From a virus, in IMG/VR virus record IMGVR_UViG_3300031918_000150, positions 1 through 23,971 of that record: a stretch of DNA of 23,971 bases, one strand, 5' to 3'. The position numbers were made by a program, and so were the translations under genes. The stretch's first letter is position 1. Every line of letters starts with the position of its first letter. Below are positions 1-4,775 of the stretch, piece after piece. The notes under the pieces were generated by a model. That model was not told the origin of the DNA. It worked only from the letters and a program-made list of their open reading frames with translations, and ran no database searches.

Positions 1-1
1 G

Positions 2-595
2 TCCGTATCTCTTGCAATGTTGGTCAAAGACCCACCAATAGCACGTATCACGATGCTAATTGAGTATCTTAGGCCAATAGTGTCACAGGTCGTGATCGTT
101 GTTGACGACAGAACGTCGCAAGAAGACGTAGACATTCTTACTGGGCTAGGCGCAGAGATAGTCATGTTTCACTGGGTAGATGACTTCGCGGCTGCTAGAA
201 ACGCTGCGCTGCCGTTCTGTTCAGGTGACTGGGTTCTGCACCTTGACCCTGACGAGTTGCCATCAGTTGAGATGTTCAACTTCATCAAGAAGATAGACGA
301 AAGAGGCCCGTGGACGGAAGGCGACCCTGTTGGGTGGCTGTTCTGGACTAGAGGGTTCACAGACGGCAAGAGAGCCCCTGATCTAGAGTCAAGTTGGCAT
401 TGCCGAATGTTCAGACATGGCAGCGGAGAGTGGTACAAGAAGGTACACGAGCAGGTAAGACTCGACGGACAGGATGAGTCGAAGACTCGTGGAACTCCTG
501 TTCTGAGAAAAGCTCCAGCAACAGCAGATTTCATACACTCGTTCTCTGAAAACCCAGAGAAGATAGCCTACTACGCAACTCTTCCAGAAAGATAG
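2..595 (+). CDS. Family 2 glycosyltransferase, 5' end outside window
   Basis: The reading frame is open from base 2, so the gene begins upstream of the window. The first visible residues (SVSLAMLVKDPP) match the usual start of GT-A fold family 2 transferases (ISLCMIVKNE type), and the first ATG at 17 is therefore probably internal. A hydrophobic strand followed by VVDDRTSQED and a later LDPDEL motif correspond to the nucleotide-sugar and metal-binding parts of the fold. The family transfers a sugar from an activated donor; the acceptor (DNA, capsid or host surface sugar) cannot be read from the sequence. It is followed 11 bases later by a SAM methyltransferase, and the pair could modify the same target. 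Family call is good; substrate unknown. Confidence 0.8.
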   Translation, partial: SVSLAMLVKDPPIARITMLIEYLRPIVSQVVIVVDDRTSQEDVDILTGLGAEIVMFHWVDDFAAARNAALPFCSGDWVLHLDPDELPSVEMFNFIKKIDERGPWTEGDPVGWLFWTRGFTDGKRAPDLESSWHCRMFRHGSGEWYKKVHEQVRLDGQDESKTRGTPVLRKAPATADFIHSFSENPEKIAYYATLPER

Positions 596-606
596 AAGGT
601 ACTTTG

Positions 607-1110
607 ATGCCATATAGCTCCGAAGAAGGCAAGGAATGGATGAAAAAGACCATCCTTGACCTAAATCCAAGTTCAGTGCTTGACATCGGGGCCGGAAGTG
701 GTACATACTTCGATCTTGCGGCCCAAAAGGGCCAAAAGTGGTGGGCAGTAGAGATTTGGAGCCCTTACATACAGCAATTTGGGCTCGCAAACAAGTACGA
801 TGGCATAATTCTAGGGGATGTAAGAGACATCCTGTGGCCTAAGGTCGAATTGACGATCTTTGGCGACGTTCTGGAGCATATGTCCAAGGAAGATGCTCTG
901 ATCGTCTGGAATAAGGCAATATCGCACTCTCGGTACGTTCTTTTGTCGATCCCGTTGGGTGAGTACCCTCAGGGTGCATACGAAGGAAATGAATACGAGG
1001 AACATAAGTCAACCTGGACCCACGAAGAGTGCATGAGACTCCCTGGCGTTAAGGCTAGCGAGGAAGGAAAGGTAGTCGGGACGTACCTGGCTATGGGAAT
1101 TCCGACATGA
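607..1110 (+). CDS. Class I SAM-dependent methyltransferase
   Basis: A 167-residue protein with the SAM-binding glycine motif VLDIGAGSGTY at about residues 24-34, an acidic strand-2 end (AVEIW) and a FGDVLEHM motif typical of the methyltransferase 11/23 families. A TTG codon at 604 is also in frame, but ATG 607 is preferred because AAGG at 596-599 sits 7 bases upstream. Short for the family, mostly catalytic core. It follows the glycosyltransferase closely and overlaps the next small ORF by ATGA, so the three are probably one operon. The acceptor could be a sugar or small molecule; nothing in the sequence fixes it. Confidence 0.8.
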   Translation: MPYSSEEGKEWMKKTILDLNPSSVLDIGAGSGTYFDLAAQKGQKWWAVEIWSPYIQQFGLANKYDGIILGDVRDILWPKVELTIFGDVLEHMSKEDALIVWNKAISHSRYVLLSIPLGEYPQGAYEGNEYEEHKSTWTHEECMRLPGVKASEEGKVVGTYLAMGIPT

Positions 1111-1262
1111 GACTCTACAACCTAGTCCTAAAGTGGCCTGCATTCGCTTGCTGGCTCGATCTGCACCAGAATACCGAAGTAGACAAAGGTAAATATGGTG
1201 CGGCTCTGGTTTGCAGTAAGTGCGGTAAGGTTCAATGGGTCATTAGGGCTGGAATACGATAA
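1107..1262 (+). CDS. Small Cys-containing protein, 51 aa
   Basis: The ATG overlaps the methyltransferase stop (ATGA, 1107-1110), a standard translational coupling arrangement. The product is 51 residues with a CSKCGK motif (Cys36, Cys39) and a further Cys15, so a half zinc-ribbon or redox motif is possible. The first half is hydrophobic (LVLKWPAFACWL). It ends three bases before tRNA-Ile. No family recognised. The coupling and the clean frame are the reasons for calling it; function unknown. Confidence 0.6.
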   Translation: MRLYNLVLKWPAFACWLDLHQNTEVDKGKYGAALVCSKCGKVQWVIRAGIR

Positions 1263-1265
1263 CAT

Positions 1266-1343
1266 ACTCCCGTAGCACGGCCTGGTCAGTGCAACCGGCT
1301 GATAACCGGTAGGTCGGAGGTCCGAATCCTCCTGGGAGTACCA
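1266..1343 (+). tRNA. tRNA-Ile(GAT)
   Basis: Complete cloverleaf: acceptor ACTCCCG/TGGGAGT, D arm GCAC/GTGC with GG in the loop, anticodon stem ACCGG/CCGGT with loop CTGATAA, T arm GGAGG/CCTCC with loop TCCGAAT, discriminator A and encoded CCA. First gene of the array, 3 bases after the preceding stop codon. Confidence 0.95.
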
Positions 1344-1344
1344 C

Positions 1345-1429
1345 GCTAGTGAGTACGGTTTACATGGGTCGCTCCCAAGGTCGGTTCGACTCCGACGTGG
1401 CATAACAGGTTCGATTCCTGACACTAGCA
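1345..1429 (+). tRNA. tRNA-like locus with two T-arm motifs, identity unclear
   Basis: The ends pair as a perfect 7-bp acceptor stem (GCTAGTG 1345-1351, CACTAGC 1422-1428), and the spacing of 85 bases fits a long-variable-arm tRNA. Two T-arm-like hairpins lie inside: GTCGG-TTCGACT-CCGAC and CAGG-TTCGATT-CCTG. The first could instead be an anticodon arm reading CGA (Ser), but with C at position 37. A third option is a Gly(CCC)-type loop CTCCCAA inside an enlarged 15-base loop closed by GGGTCG/CGACTC, with a short D arm GTA-CGGTT-TAC. None is standard, and the 3' end lacks CCA. It may be a composite, a decayed gene or a tRNA with an insertion. Confidence 0.4.
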
Positions 1430-1433
1430 TCTC

Positions 1434-1507
1434 TGCCCTGTCTTTCAATGGCAGGAAAGCGGCCTCTGAAGCCGGTAATGATGGTTCGAGTCCATCTGGG
1501 GCAGCCA
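1434..1507 (+). tRNA. tRNA-Gln(CTG)
   Basis: Acceptor TGCCCTG/TGGGGCA with two G-T pairs, D arm TTTC/GGAA with GG in the loop, anticodon loop CTCTGAA on a CGGC/GCCG stem (outermost pair is G-G), T arm GATGG/CCATC with loop TTCGAGT, discriminator G and encoded CCA. Confidence 0.92.
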
Positions 1508-1513
1508 ATATAT

Positions 1514-1588
1514 ACGCCCGAAGCTCAATGGATGAGCAGGTCGCTACGAACGATCCGGGTGCAGGTTCAAGTCCTGTCGGGCGTGCCA
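1514..1588 (+). tRNA. tRNA-Arg(ACG)
   Basis: Acceptor ACGCCCG/CGGGCGT, D arm GCTC/GAGC, anticodon stem GGTCG/CGATC with loop CTACGAA, T arm GCAGG/CCTGT with loop TTCAAGT, discriminator G and encoded CCA. A34 would need conversion to inosine by the host deaminase to read all CGN targets. Confidence 0.95.
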
Positions 1589-1606
1589 AATCAGATCGGA
1601 GACAAC

Positions 1607-1666
1607 GTGGCTAAGTGTAAGGGCAAAGGAAAAGGCCGAGGATACGGCCGCGATCTACCGTTCTAA
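1607..1666 (+). CDS. Possible 19-aa basic peptide between tRNAs
   Basis: A GTG start at 1607 has GGAG at 1598-1601 five bases upstream and opens 19 codons ending at TAA just before tRNA-Cys. The peptide is rich in Lys and Gly (MAKCKGKGKGRGYGRDLPF), which suggests nucleic acid binding, but such a short ORF could be chance. It fills the gap between two tRNAs exactly. Confidence 0.35.
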   Translation: MAKCKGKGKGRGYGRDLPF

Positions 1667-1673
1667 CAACAAG

Positions 1674-1748
1674 GGCTAAGTGCAGGAGTGGTAAGCTGCT
1701 CTGCCTGCAAAGCAGAAGTCGAGGGTCCGATTCCCTCCTTGGCCTCCA
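1674..1748 (+). tRNA. tRNA-Cys(GCA)
   Basis: Acceptor GGCTAAG/CTTGGCC, three-pair D stem CAG/CTG with GG in the loop, anticodon stem TCTGC/GCAGA with loop CTGCAAA, T arm GAGGG/CCCTC with loop TCCGATT, discriminator T and encoded CCA. Confidence 0.95.
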
Positions 1749-1755
1749 TCTAATC

Positions 1756-1830
1756 TAGGGTGGCTCCCTTATCGGTCTAGGCCGACCTAGAGCATCCTAC
1801 GTCACGCCATACAGGGGGCGAAAGCGTGAC
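1756..1830 (+). ncRNA. Two-hairpin structured spacer
   Basis: The gap between tRNA-Cys and tRNA-Arg holds two clear inverted repeats: TAGGGTG (1756-1762) with CATCCTA (1793-1799), containing an inner CTAGG/CCTAG hairpin, and GTCACGC (1801-1807) with GCGTGAC (1824-1830). The first has the length of an acceptor stem but lacks T-arm and CCA, so I do not call a tRNA. It may be a decayed tRNA or a processing signal. Confidence 0.35.
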
Positions 1831-1836
1831 ACACTT

Positions 1837-1908
1837 CCTCAGGTCCGGTCGGATCGGTAATGGTGTTCTAAGCCATGATTGTGGGTTCGAATCCCGCTCT
1901 GAGGGCCA
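1837..1908 (+). tRNA. tRNA-Arg(TCT)
   Basis: Acceptor CCTCAGG/TCTGAGG, D stem CCG/CGG, anticodon stem ATGGT/GCCAT with loop GTTCTAA, T arm GTGGG/CCCGC with loop TTCGAAT, discriminator G and encoded CCA. It reads AGA/AGG, and AGA is used often in neighbouring phage genes such as the HNH genes and portal. Confidence 0.93.
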
Positions 1909-1909
1909 T

Positions 1910-1985
1910 ACTCGCACAGCATGTTGGTTCGTGCATCTGTCTTATAAACAGAAGGGTAGTAGTTCGAGTCTACTTGCGAGTACCA
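1910..1985 (+). tRNA. tRNA-Ile(TAT)
   Basis: Perfect acceptor ACTCGCA/TGCGAGT, D arm GCAT/GTGC with GG in the loop, anticodon stem TCTGT/ACAGA with loop CTTATAA, T arm AGTAG/CTACT with loop TTCGAGT, discriminator A and encoded CCA. The anticodon TAT at 1943-1945 reads ATA without needing lysidine modification. Most bacteria use a CAT anticodon modified by TilS instead, so this is uncommon. Confidence 0.93.
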
Positions 1986-1993
1986 AACATTAC

Positions 1994-2024
1994 AAGAGAG
2001 GCCGACCTGAACTCGGCCTCTCTT
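1994..2024 (+). terminator. Long stem-loop, terminator or processing hairpin
   Basis: A perfect 12-bp inverted repeat (AAGAGAGGCCGA, 7-base loop, TCGGCCTCTCTT) follows tRNA-Ile and precedes the HNH gene. The downstream tail is TCTTCC-like with no continuous T run, so termination would be partial; an RNA processing role is equally possible. Confidence 0.55.
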
Positions 2025-2046
2025 CCTCTGTTCAGTAGAGGAAGAC

Positions 2047-2343
2047 ATGGCCCACAGATACCCCGAATTGAACCGGGCATCCGTAAAGAGACACGCAGCC
2101 AGAAATACGCAGATCATTAGAGAAGCTAAAAATGTACCGTGTACTGACTGCGGAGAAGAGTTTCCATACTACGTTATGGACTTCGACCACAGAGAGTCGT
2201 CTTTGAAGAGACAATCTGTAGGGACCATGACTACATACAGCAAGGGCAATCTTCTTGCTGAGATAGCAAAGTGCGATGTTGTGTGCGCTAATTGTCACAG
2301 GATTAGGACATTTGAGCGACTGGAAGATAAAGGCAGCCAATAG
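2047..2343 (+). CDS. HNH homing-type endonuclease
   Basis: A 98-residue protein with the compact zinc-HNH layout common in phages: CTDC at residues 32-35, FDHR at 46-49 (general base His48) and CANCHR at 80-85 completing the metal site. Such enzymes nick or cut DNA and often spread as freestanding homing genes, especially next to tRNA genes. ATG 2047 is supported by GAGGAA at 2038-2043. It sits between a hairpin and a promoter inside the tRNA array, so it interrupts rather than belongs to the tRNA series. Full length for this small class. Confidence 0.82.
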   Translation: MAHRYPELNRASVKRHAARNTQIIREAKNVPCTDCGEEFPYYVMDFDHRESSLKRQSVGTMTTYSKGNLLAEIAKCDVVCANCHRIRTFERLEDKGSQ

Positions 2344-2441
2344 GGATCGCAAGCGTAAGACGCGAATGGTTGTCTCCAATACTTCCATCTTCACCATTCA
2401 AGCGACCATCGGTCGCAAATATAAAGATACCGCAACAAAAC

Positions 2442-2470
2442 TTGACAAACCGAAAACGACACGGTAAAGT
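2442..2470 (+). promoter_or_regulatory. Sigma70-type promoter for main tRNA block
   Basis: TTGACA at 2442-2447 and TAAAGT at 2465-2470 are separated by exactly 17 bases, with a perfect -35 and a four-of-six -10. It lies in the 160-base gap after the HNH gene, preceded by a GCGACC/GGTCGC hairpin at 2402-2416, and 33 bases upstream of tRNA-Tyr. Transcription would run into the tRNA block that ends at the terminator at 7043-7065. Confidence 0.65.
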
Positions 2471-2503
2471 TTGTGATCTTGTGGGGCCGATGGCCTAATC
2501 AGT

Positions 2504-2589
2504 GGGAGTAATGTAGACAAACGGTCAGTCGGCTGTCTGTAAAACAGTTCTCTAAGAGCAGTTGGGTTCGACTCCCAATGCTCCCACCA
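2504..2589 (+). tRNA. tRNA-Tyr(GTA)
   Basis: Acceptor GGGAGTA/TGCTCCC, anticodon stem GCTGT/ACAGT with loop CTGTAAA, a long variable arm (CTCT/GAG) as expected for bacterial tRNA-Tyr, T arm TTGGG/CCCAA with loop TTCGACT, discriminator A and encoded CCA. The D arm is weakly paired (GAC/GTC). At 86 bases it is the one clear class II tRNA in the array. Confidence 0.92.
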
Positions 2590-2769
2590 ACTAAATACAC
2601 TCTGGACAGAGCCTCCAGGTTTTCTCAGTAGAGACTGGAATGACGGGAGTTCGATTCTCTCCCCCGGCGACAATCATGCTGGGGTAGCTCAGTGGTTAGA
2701 CAGAGGATAATGCGATGTCCCGCTGTAATGTTGCGACAACCTCCTGGTAACAGAGGGATAAGCGGTACC
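2590..2769 (+). other. Decayed tRNA fragments, no CDS
   Basis: This 180-base gap carries tRNA pieces that do not fold into complete genes. At 2645-2661 there is a full T arm (GGGAG, TTCGATT, CTCTC) with no matching acceptor. At 2679-2700 there is a textbook acceptor plus D-arm sequence (GCTGGGG, TAGCTCAGTGGTTAGA), followed by a weak hairpin and no T arm. The stretch ends with GCGGTACCA, which looks like a tRNA 3' end. Two nested hairpins (CTCT/AGAG and CCAG/CTGG) precede the first fragment. Probably remnants of two or more tRNAs. Confidence 0.45.
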
Positions 2770-2838
2770 ACGCCAGTAGTTCAACGGCTGAACGCAGGCC
2801 AGAAAGCCTGATTCCGGGTTCGAGTCCCGGTTGGCATT
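2770..2838 (+). tRNA. tRNA-like gene with abnormal anticodon loop
   Basis: D arm GTTC/GAAC with GG in the loop and T arm CCGGG/CCCGG with loop TTCGAGT are perfect. The acceptor ACGCCAG/TTGGCAT has one C-A mismatch. The anticodon stem CAGGC/GCCTG closes a loop of only six bases (CAGAAA); opening one pair gives eight, and neither puts T at position 33. No CCA follows. It may be a non-decoding or decayed tRNA. Confidence 0.5.
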
Positions 2839-3045
2839 ATGATTTTGGGACTAGGATATGATGAGGGAACTGTTGCATTGTTACCTTCGGGTGACAGCGT
2901 TGAACGCCTATCGTCCATGAATGCCTAGACCGGATGGGAAGAATTGAAACTTGGCGAACCATCCAAAAGCGCAATTCGGGTGCGCTATATAAGTACGAGA
3001 AGCTAGTCAACCCTTCAATTGAAGGAATAAGGGCTAGCACACAAT
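2839..3045 (+). other. Spacer with several hairpins and a possible 29-codon ORF
   Basis: Visible structures are a GTTACC-TTCG-GGTGAC tetraloop hairpin (2880-2895), GGATGG/CCATCC, AGCGCA/TGCGCT, and the palindrome CCTTCAATTGAAGG flanked by CTAG repeats upstream of tRNA-Pro. An ATG at 2839 opens 29 codons ending at 2928 but has no SD sequence, so I do not call it a gene. Confidence 0.35.
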
Positions 3046-3120
3046 CTAGGTGTAGCGCAGTTTGGTCAGCGTACTCGGCCTGGAACCGAGTGGTCACAGG
3101 TTCAAATCCTGTCACCTAGA
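3046..3120 (+). tRNA. tRNA-Pro(TGG) with C33
   Basis: Acceptor CTAGGTG/CACCTAG, D arm GCGC/GCGT with GG in the loop, anticodon stem CTCGG/CCGAG, T arm ACAGG/CCTGT with loop TTCAAAT, discriminator A. The loop CCTGGAA gives anticodon TGG, but position 33 is C instead of the near-universal T. CCA is not encoded (CAT follows), so maturation needs the CCA-adding enzyme. The body resembles bacterial tRNA-Pro. Confidence 0.82.
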
Positions 3121-3145
3121 CATCAACGACTTCAAGGAGTCAAGG

Positions 3146-3550
3146 ATGAGTACAGGTAACGATCAGAAGGCAAAGCTACTAGGAATGCCTTTCGGAACAG
3201 CTACAAGTAGACTTAGAAAGTCTCTGTTGTTTCAGATGGCACAGCAGCTAGGGCGAGATATTTGTTACAGGTGTGGGGCAAAGATAGCGGTCCTTGAAGA
3301 ATTCTCTATAGAACACAAGAAAGCATGGGCATCTGCGTCATGTCCGGTAACTGCATTCTTTGACCTAGGGAATATCGAGTTCTCTCATTTATCGTGTAAC
3401 TCAGGTGCTGGATACAGAACAAGAGTTTACTCTGACGATAAAGAGAGATACAGGGAGGGATTCAAGAGATTCTATTCCGACCCTGACAATAGGGCTAAGT
3501 TTCTAGAGCGCAAACGCGAAAGATATCGCGTTTCAACATCGGGGATATAG
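3146..3550 (+). CDS. HNH endonuclease, second copy type
   Basis: A 134-residue protein with CYRC at residues 40-43, IEHK at 55-58 and NIEFSHLSCN at 76-85, the zinc-HNH pattern of phage endonucleases that share the LSCN ending. ATG 3146 is chosen over the upstream ATG 3062 because the latter lies inside tRNA-Pro, while AAGGAG at 3134-3139 sits six bases before 3146. It differs from the first HNH protein in sequence and is not a duplicate. The C-terminus is Lys/Arg rich, and its last three codons lie inside tRNA-Ala. Confidence 0.8.
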   Translation: MSTGNDQKAKLLGMPFGTATSRLRKSLLFQMAQQLGRDICYRCGAKIAVLEEFSIEHKKAWASASCPVTAFFDLGNIEFSHLSCNSGAGYRTRVYSDDKERYREGFKRFYSDPDNRAKFLERKRERYRVSTSGI

Positions 3551-3615
3551 GCATAGTGGTAGTGCCCTTGCTTTGCACGCAAGAGGTCAGGGTTCGATTC
3601 CCTGTTTCTCCACCA
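3541..3615 (+). tRNA. tRNA-Ala(TGC)
   Basis: D arm GGC/GCC with GG in the loop, anticodon stem CTTGC/GCAAG with loop TTTGCAC (the same loop as E. coli tRNA-Ala), T arm CAGGG/CCCTG with loop TTCGATT, discriminator A and encoded CCA. The acceptor GGGGATA/TTTCTCC contains one T-T mismatch. Its first 10 bases overlap the end of the HNH gene. Confidence 0.9.
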
Positions 3616-3617
3616 CA

Positions 3618-3734
3618 GCACGGTAACCAGTCCGTGCGAGCTAGCGGAGATTGTAGGCTAGTTCCAACGAACTCCCGGTAGTTGGATTGTTGGTGAGATA
3701 GCTGGTACCGGTTGTCCCGACAATCCAATCCGGG
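3618..3734 (+). ncRNA. Structured RNA element, three hairpins
   Basis: Three hairpins follow one another: GCACGG/CCGTGC (3618-3637), CTAGC/GCTAG (3641-3661), and a long one in which CCCGG (3674-3678) plus TTGGATTGT (3682-3690) pair with ACAATCCAA (3720-3728) plus CCGGG (3730-3734). The last has 14 pairs around a small internal loop. No ORF and no tRNA loops are present. It may be a small RNA, a processing element or a strongly decayed tRNA. The next 54 bases to the initiator-like tRNA contain only an AGGCGT/ACGCCT hairpin. Confidence 0.45.
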
Positions 3735-3788
3735 ATGCTACAATACTCGAACGAGGCGTCATAGGCACGCCTACCGTTAGTACATCGT

Positions 3789-3865
3789 CGCGGTCGTTAC
3801 AGTGAAGACACTAACCGGGTCTCATAAGCCTGGTACCTGGGGAGCGTTACCCCCGGCCGCAACCA
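3789..3865 (+). tRNA. Initiator-like tRNA-Met(CAT) with abnormal elbow loops
   Basis: At 77 bases it is the same length as E. coli tRNA-fMet, and it shares that molecule's hallmarks: C1 opposite A72 with six pairs below (CGCGGTC/GGCCGCA), 3' end AACCA, and anticodon loop CTCATAA on a GC-rich stem (CGGGT/GCCTG). The remaining arms are odd. The D arm is AGTG-AAGA-CACT with no GG, and the T arm GGGG/CCCC has loop AGCGTTA instead of TTCAAAT. The elbow contact G18G19 with T55C56 cannot form normally. It is one base from tRNA-Gly. Standard tRNA models may miss it. Confidence 0.7.
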
Positions 3866-3866
3866 T

Positions 3867-3942
3867 ACCCCGTTTGCCTAACGGCTAGGGCGTCTGCCTT
3901 CCAAGCAGGAGAGTAAGGGTTCGAATCCCTTACGGGGTACCA
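3867..3942 (+). tRNA. tRNA-Gly(TCC)
   Basis: Perfect acceptor ACCCCGT/ACGGGGT, D arm GCCT/GGGC with GG in the loop, anticodon stem TCTGC/GCAGG with loop CTTCCAA, T arm AAGGG/CCCTT with loop TTCGAAT, discriminator A and encoded CCA. Confidence 0.95.
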
Positions 3943-4304
3943 TATACGAGACGGTCGAAGCTGGTTCGAACCAACCTTGACGATAAGGTTGATATACAGC
4001 ACTACGTCTCCCAAATCGTTTTCATCGGTATAAGTACCCTGCGACGGCAGGTTGACCGACCCGGACACTGTAACCGGGAACTAAATGAACGGTTGCAATA
4101 CCTCTCTAGGATCGAGCTAGAAGGTCGCCAATTTGCAGAGTTTCTGGCGGGCAATACGTCACCGCTATCAATAATGAGATGTCCGGCCTCCCGTAACACA
4201 GCTAGTAGCAACAATCCCTGAACGGTAGTACGTCAACGTCGGGAGGGCTTCTAGCAAATGGGAGTGACACCGGGAGGACGGTAATTGGTATCCCGCCCAC
4301 CAAT
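3943..4304 (+). other. Hairpin-rich non-coding stretch with tRNA-like remnants
   Basis: No credible ORF or canonical tRNA lies in these 362 bases, yet tRNA-sized foldbacks follow each other. GAGACG/CGTCTC (3948-4010) encloses CAACCTT/AAGGTTG and ends in CCA. GGTAT/ATACC (4027-4102, 76 bases) encloses three hairpins (CCTGC/GCAGG, CCCGG/CCGGG, AACT/GGTT). CCTCCCG/CGGGAGG (4187-4246) is a 7-bp closing stem. GGGAGGG (4241-4247) pairs six of seven with CCCGCCC (4292-4298), followed by ACCA. None has a TTCRA loop. They may be decayed or unconventional tRNAs. Confidence 0.4.
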
Positions 4305-4381
4305 ACTGCTGTATCCCAACTGGTAGAGGAAACAGTCTTAGAAACTGTGTAGTGCGGGTTCGAATCCCGCTAGCAGTACCA
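4305..4381 (+). tRNA. tRNA-Leu(TAG) with short variable loop
   Basis: Acceptor ACTGCTG/TAGCAGT, D stem TCC/GGA with GG in the loop, anticodon stem ACAGT/ACTGT with loop CTTAGAA, T arm GCGGG/CCCGC with loop TTCGAAT, discriminator A and encoded CCA. The anticodon reads CTA, a codon frequent in this phage. The variable loop is only five bases (GTAGT), whereas bacterial tRNA-Leu normally has a long variable arm. Confidence 0.88.
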
Positions 4382-4383
4382 AT

Positions 4384-4457
4384 ACCGGATTGATGTAATG
4401 GTAGCGTCTCTGTCTTACATACAGATGGCGGGGGTTCGATTCCCTCATTCGGTACCA
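4384..4457 (+). tRNA. tRNA-Val(TAC)
   Basis: Acceptor ACCGGAT/ATTCGGT, D stem ATG/CGT with GG in the loop, anticodon stem TCTGT/ACAGA with loop CTTACAT, T arm GGGGG/CCCTC with loop TTCGATT, discriminator A and encoded CCA. Two bases separate it from tRNA-Leu. Confidence 0.94.
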
Positions 4458-4458
4458 C

Positions 4459-4533
4459 GGTCTCAGCGTTAGCTGGTGAAGACACCCGCCTGTCGAGCGG
4501 GATTGATGGGTTCGATACCCATTGGGACCGCCA
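4459..4533 (+). tRNA. tRNA-Asp(GTC)
   Basis: Acceptor GGTCTCA/TGGGACC, D stem GTT/GAC with GG in the loop, anticodon stem CCCGC/GCGGG with loop CTGTCGA, T arm ATGGG/CCCAT with loop TTCGATA, discriminator G and encoded CCA. Confidence 0.94.
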
Positions 4534-4552
4534 CTCATACTTAGAGGTTGTC

Positions 4553-4771
4553 ATGGCTACTGATGCCGAAAAGATACAGGCAATGCTTGATACCATAGCA
4601 ACCTCTATAACTGCGCTGAACGTAGAAGTTGATGCGCAGTCAGCGATAATTGAAGCAGCTAAATCTCGTAGAGACGTTCTTCTAGATGAACAGAAGAGTC
4701 TGTATGACGTACAGGGCCTCTTGACAAAGCAACTTGCTGGTGGTACATTCCGTGGAATTCCACTTAGCTAA
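4553..4771 (+). CDS. Small alpha-helical protein, 72 aa
   Basis: ATG 4553 has AGAGG upstream at about 4541-4545. The sequence is mostly helix-forming with hydrophobic residues every three to four positions (KIQAMLDTIATSITALNVEVDAQSAII and onward), so a coiled coil over about residues 5-62 is likely, followed by a short Gly/Pro tail. No family recognised. It sits alone between tRNA-Asp and tRNA-Phe and is probably read from the tRNA transcript. Fourteen residues are Ala and there is no Cys or Trp. Confidence 0.7.
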   Translation: MATDAEKIQAMLDTIATSITALNVEVDAQSAIIEAAKSRRDVLLDEQKSLYDVQGLLTKQLAGGTFRGIPLS

Positions 4772-4775
4772 ACAT

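Noticed and set aside
1128-1589. Minus-strand ORF of 153 codons across the first tRNAs
   Set aside because: Its sequence is the reverse translation of several tRNAs (TGLEP, SGIEP type motifs are typical of antisense tRNA) and has no SD.
2367-2467. A 33-codon plus-strand ORF before the tRNA-Tyr promoter
   Set aside because: No SD, and the promoter lies within it; composition does not resemble neighbouring genes.
2934-3119. A 61-codon plus-strand ORF ending in tRNA-Pro
   Set aside because: No SD, and its last third is only tRNA sequence.
4168-4596. Minus-strand ORF of 142 codons over the Leu, Val and Asp tRNAs
   Set aside because: Antisense shadow of tRNA genes; repeated GIRTRT and GIEPPP motifs come from T arms.
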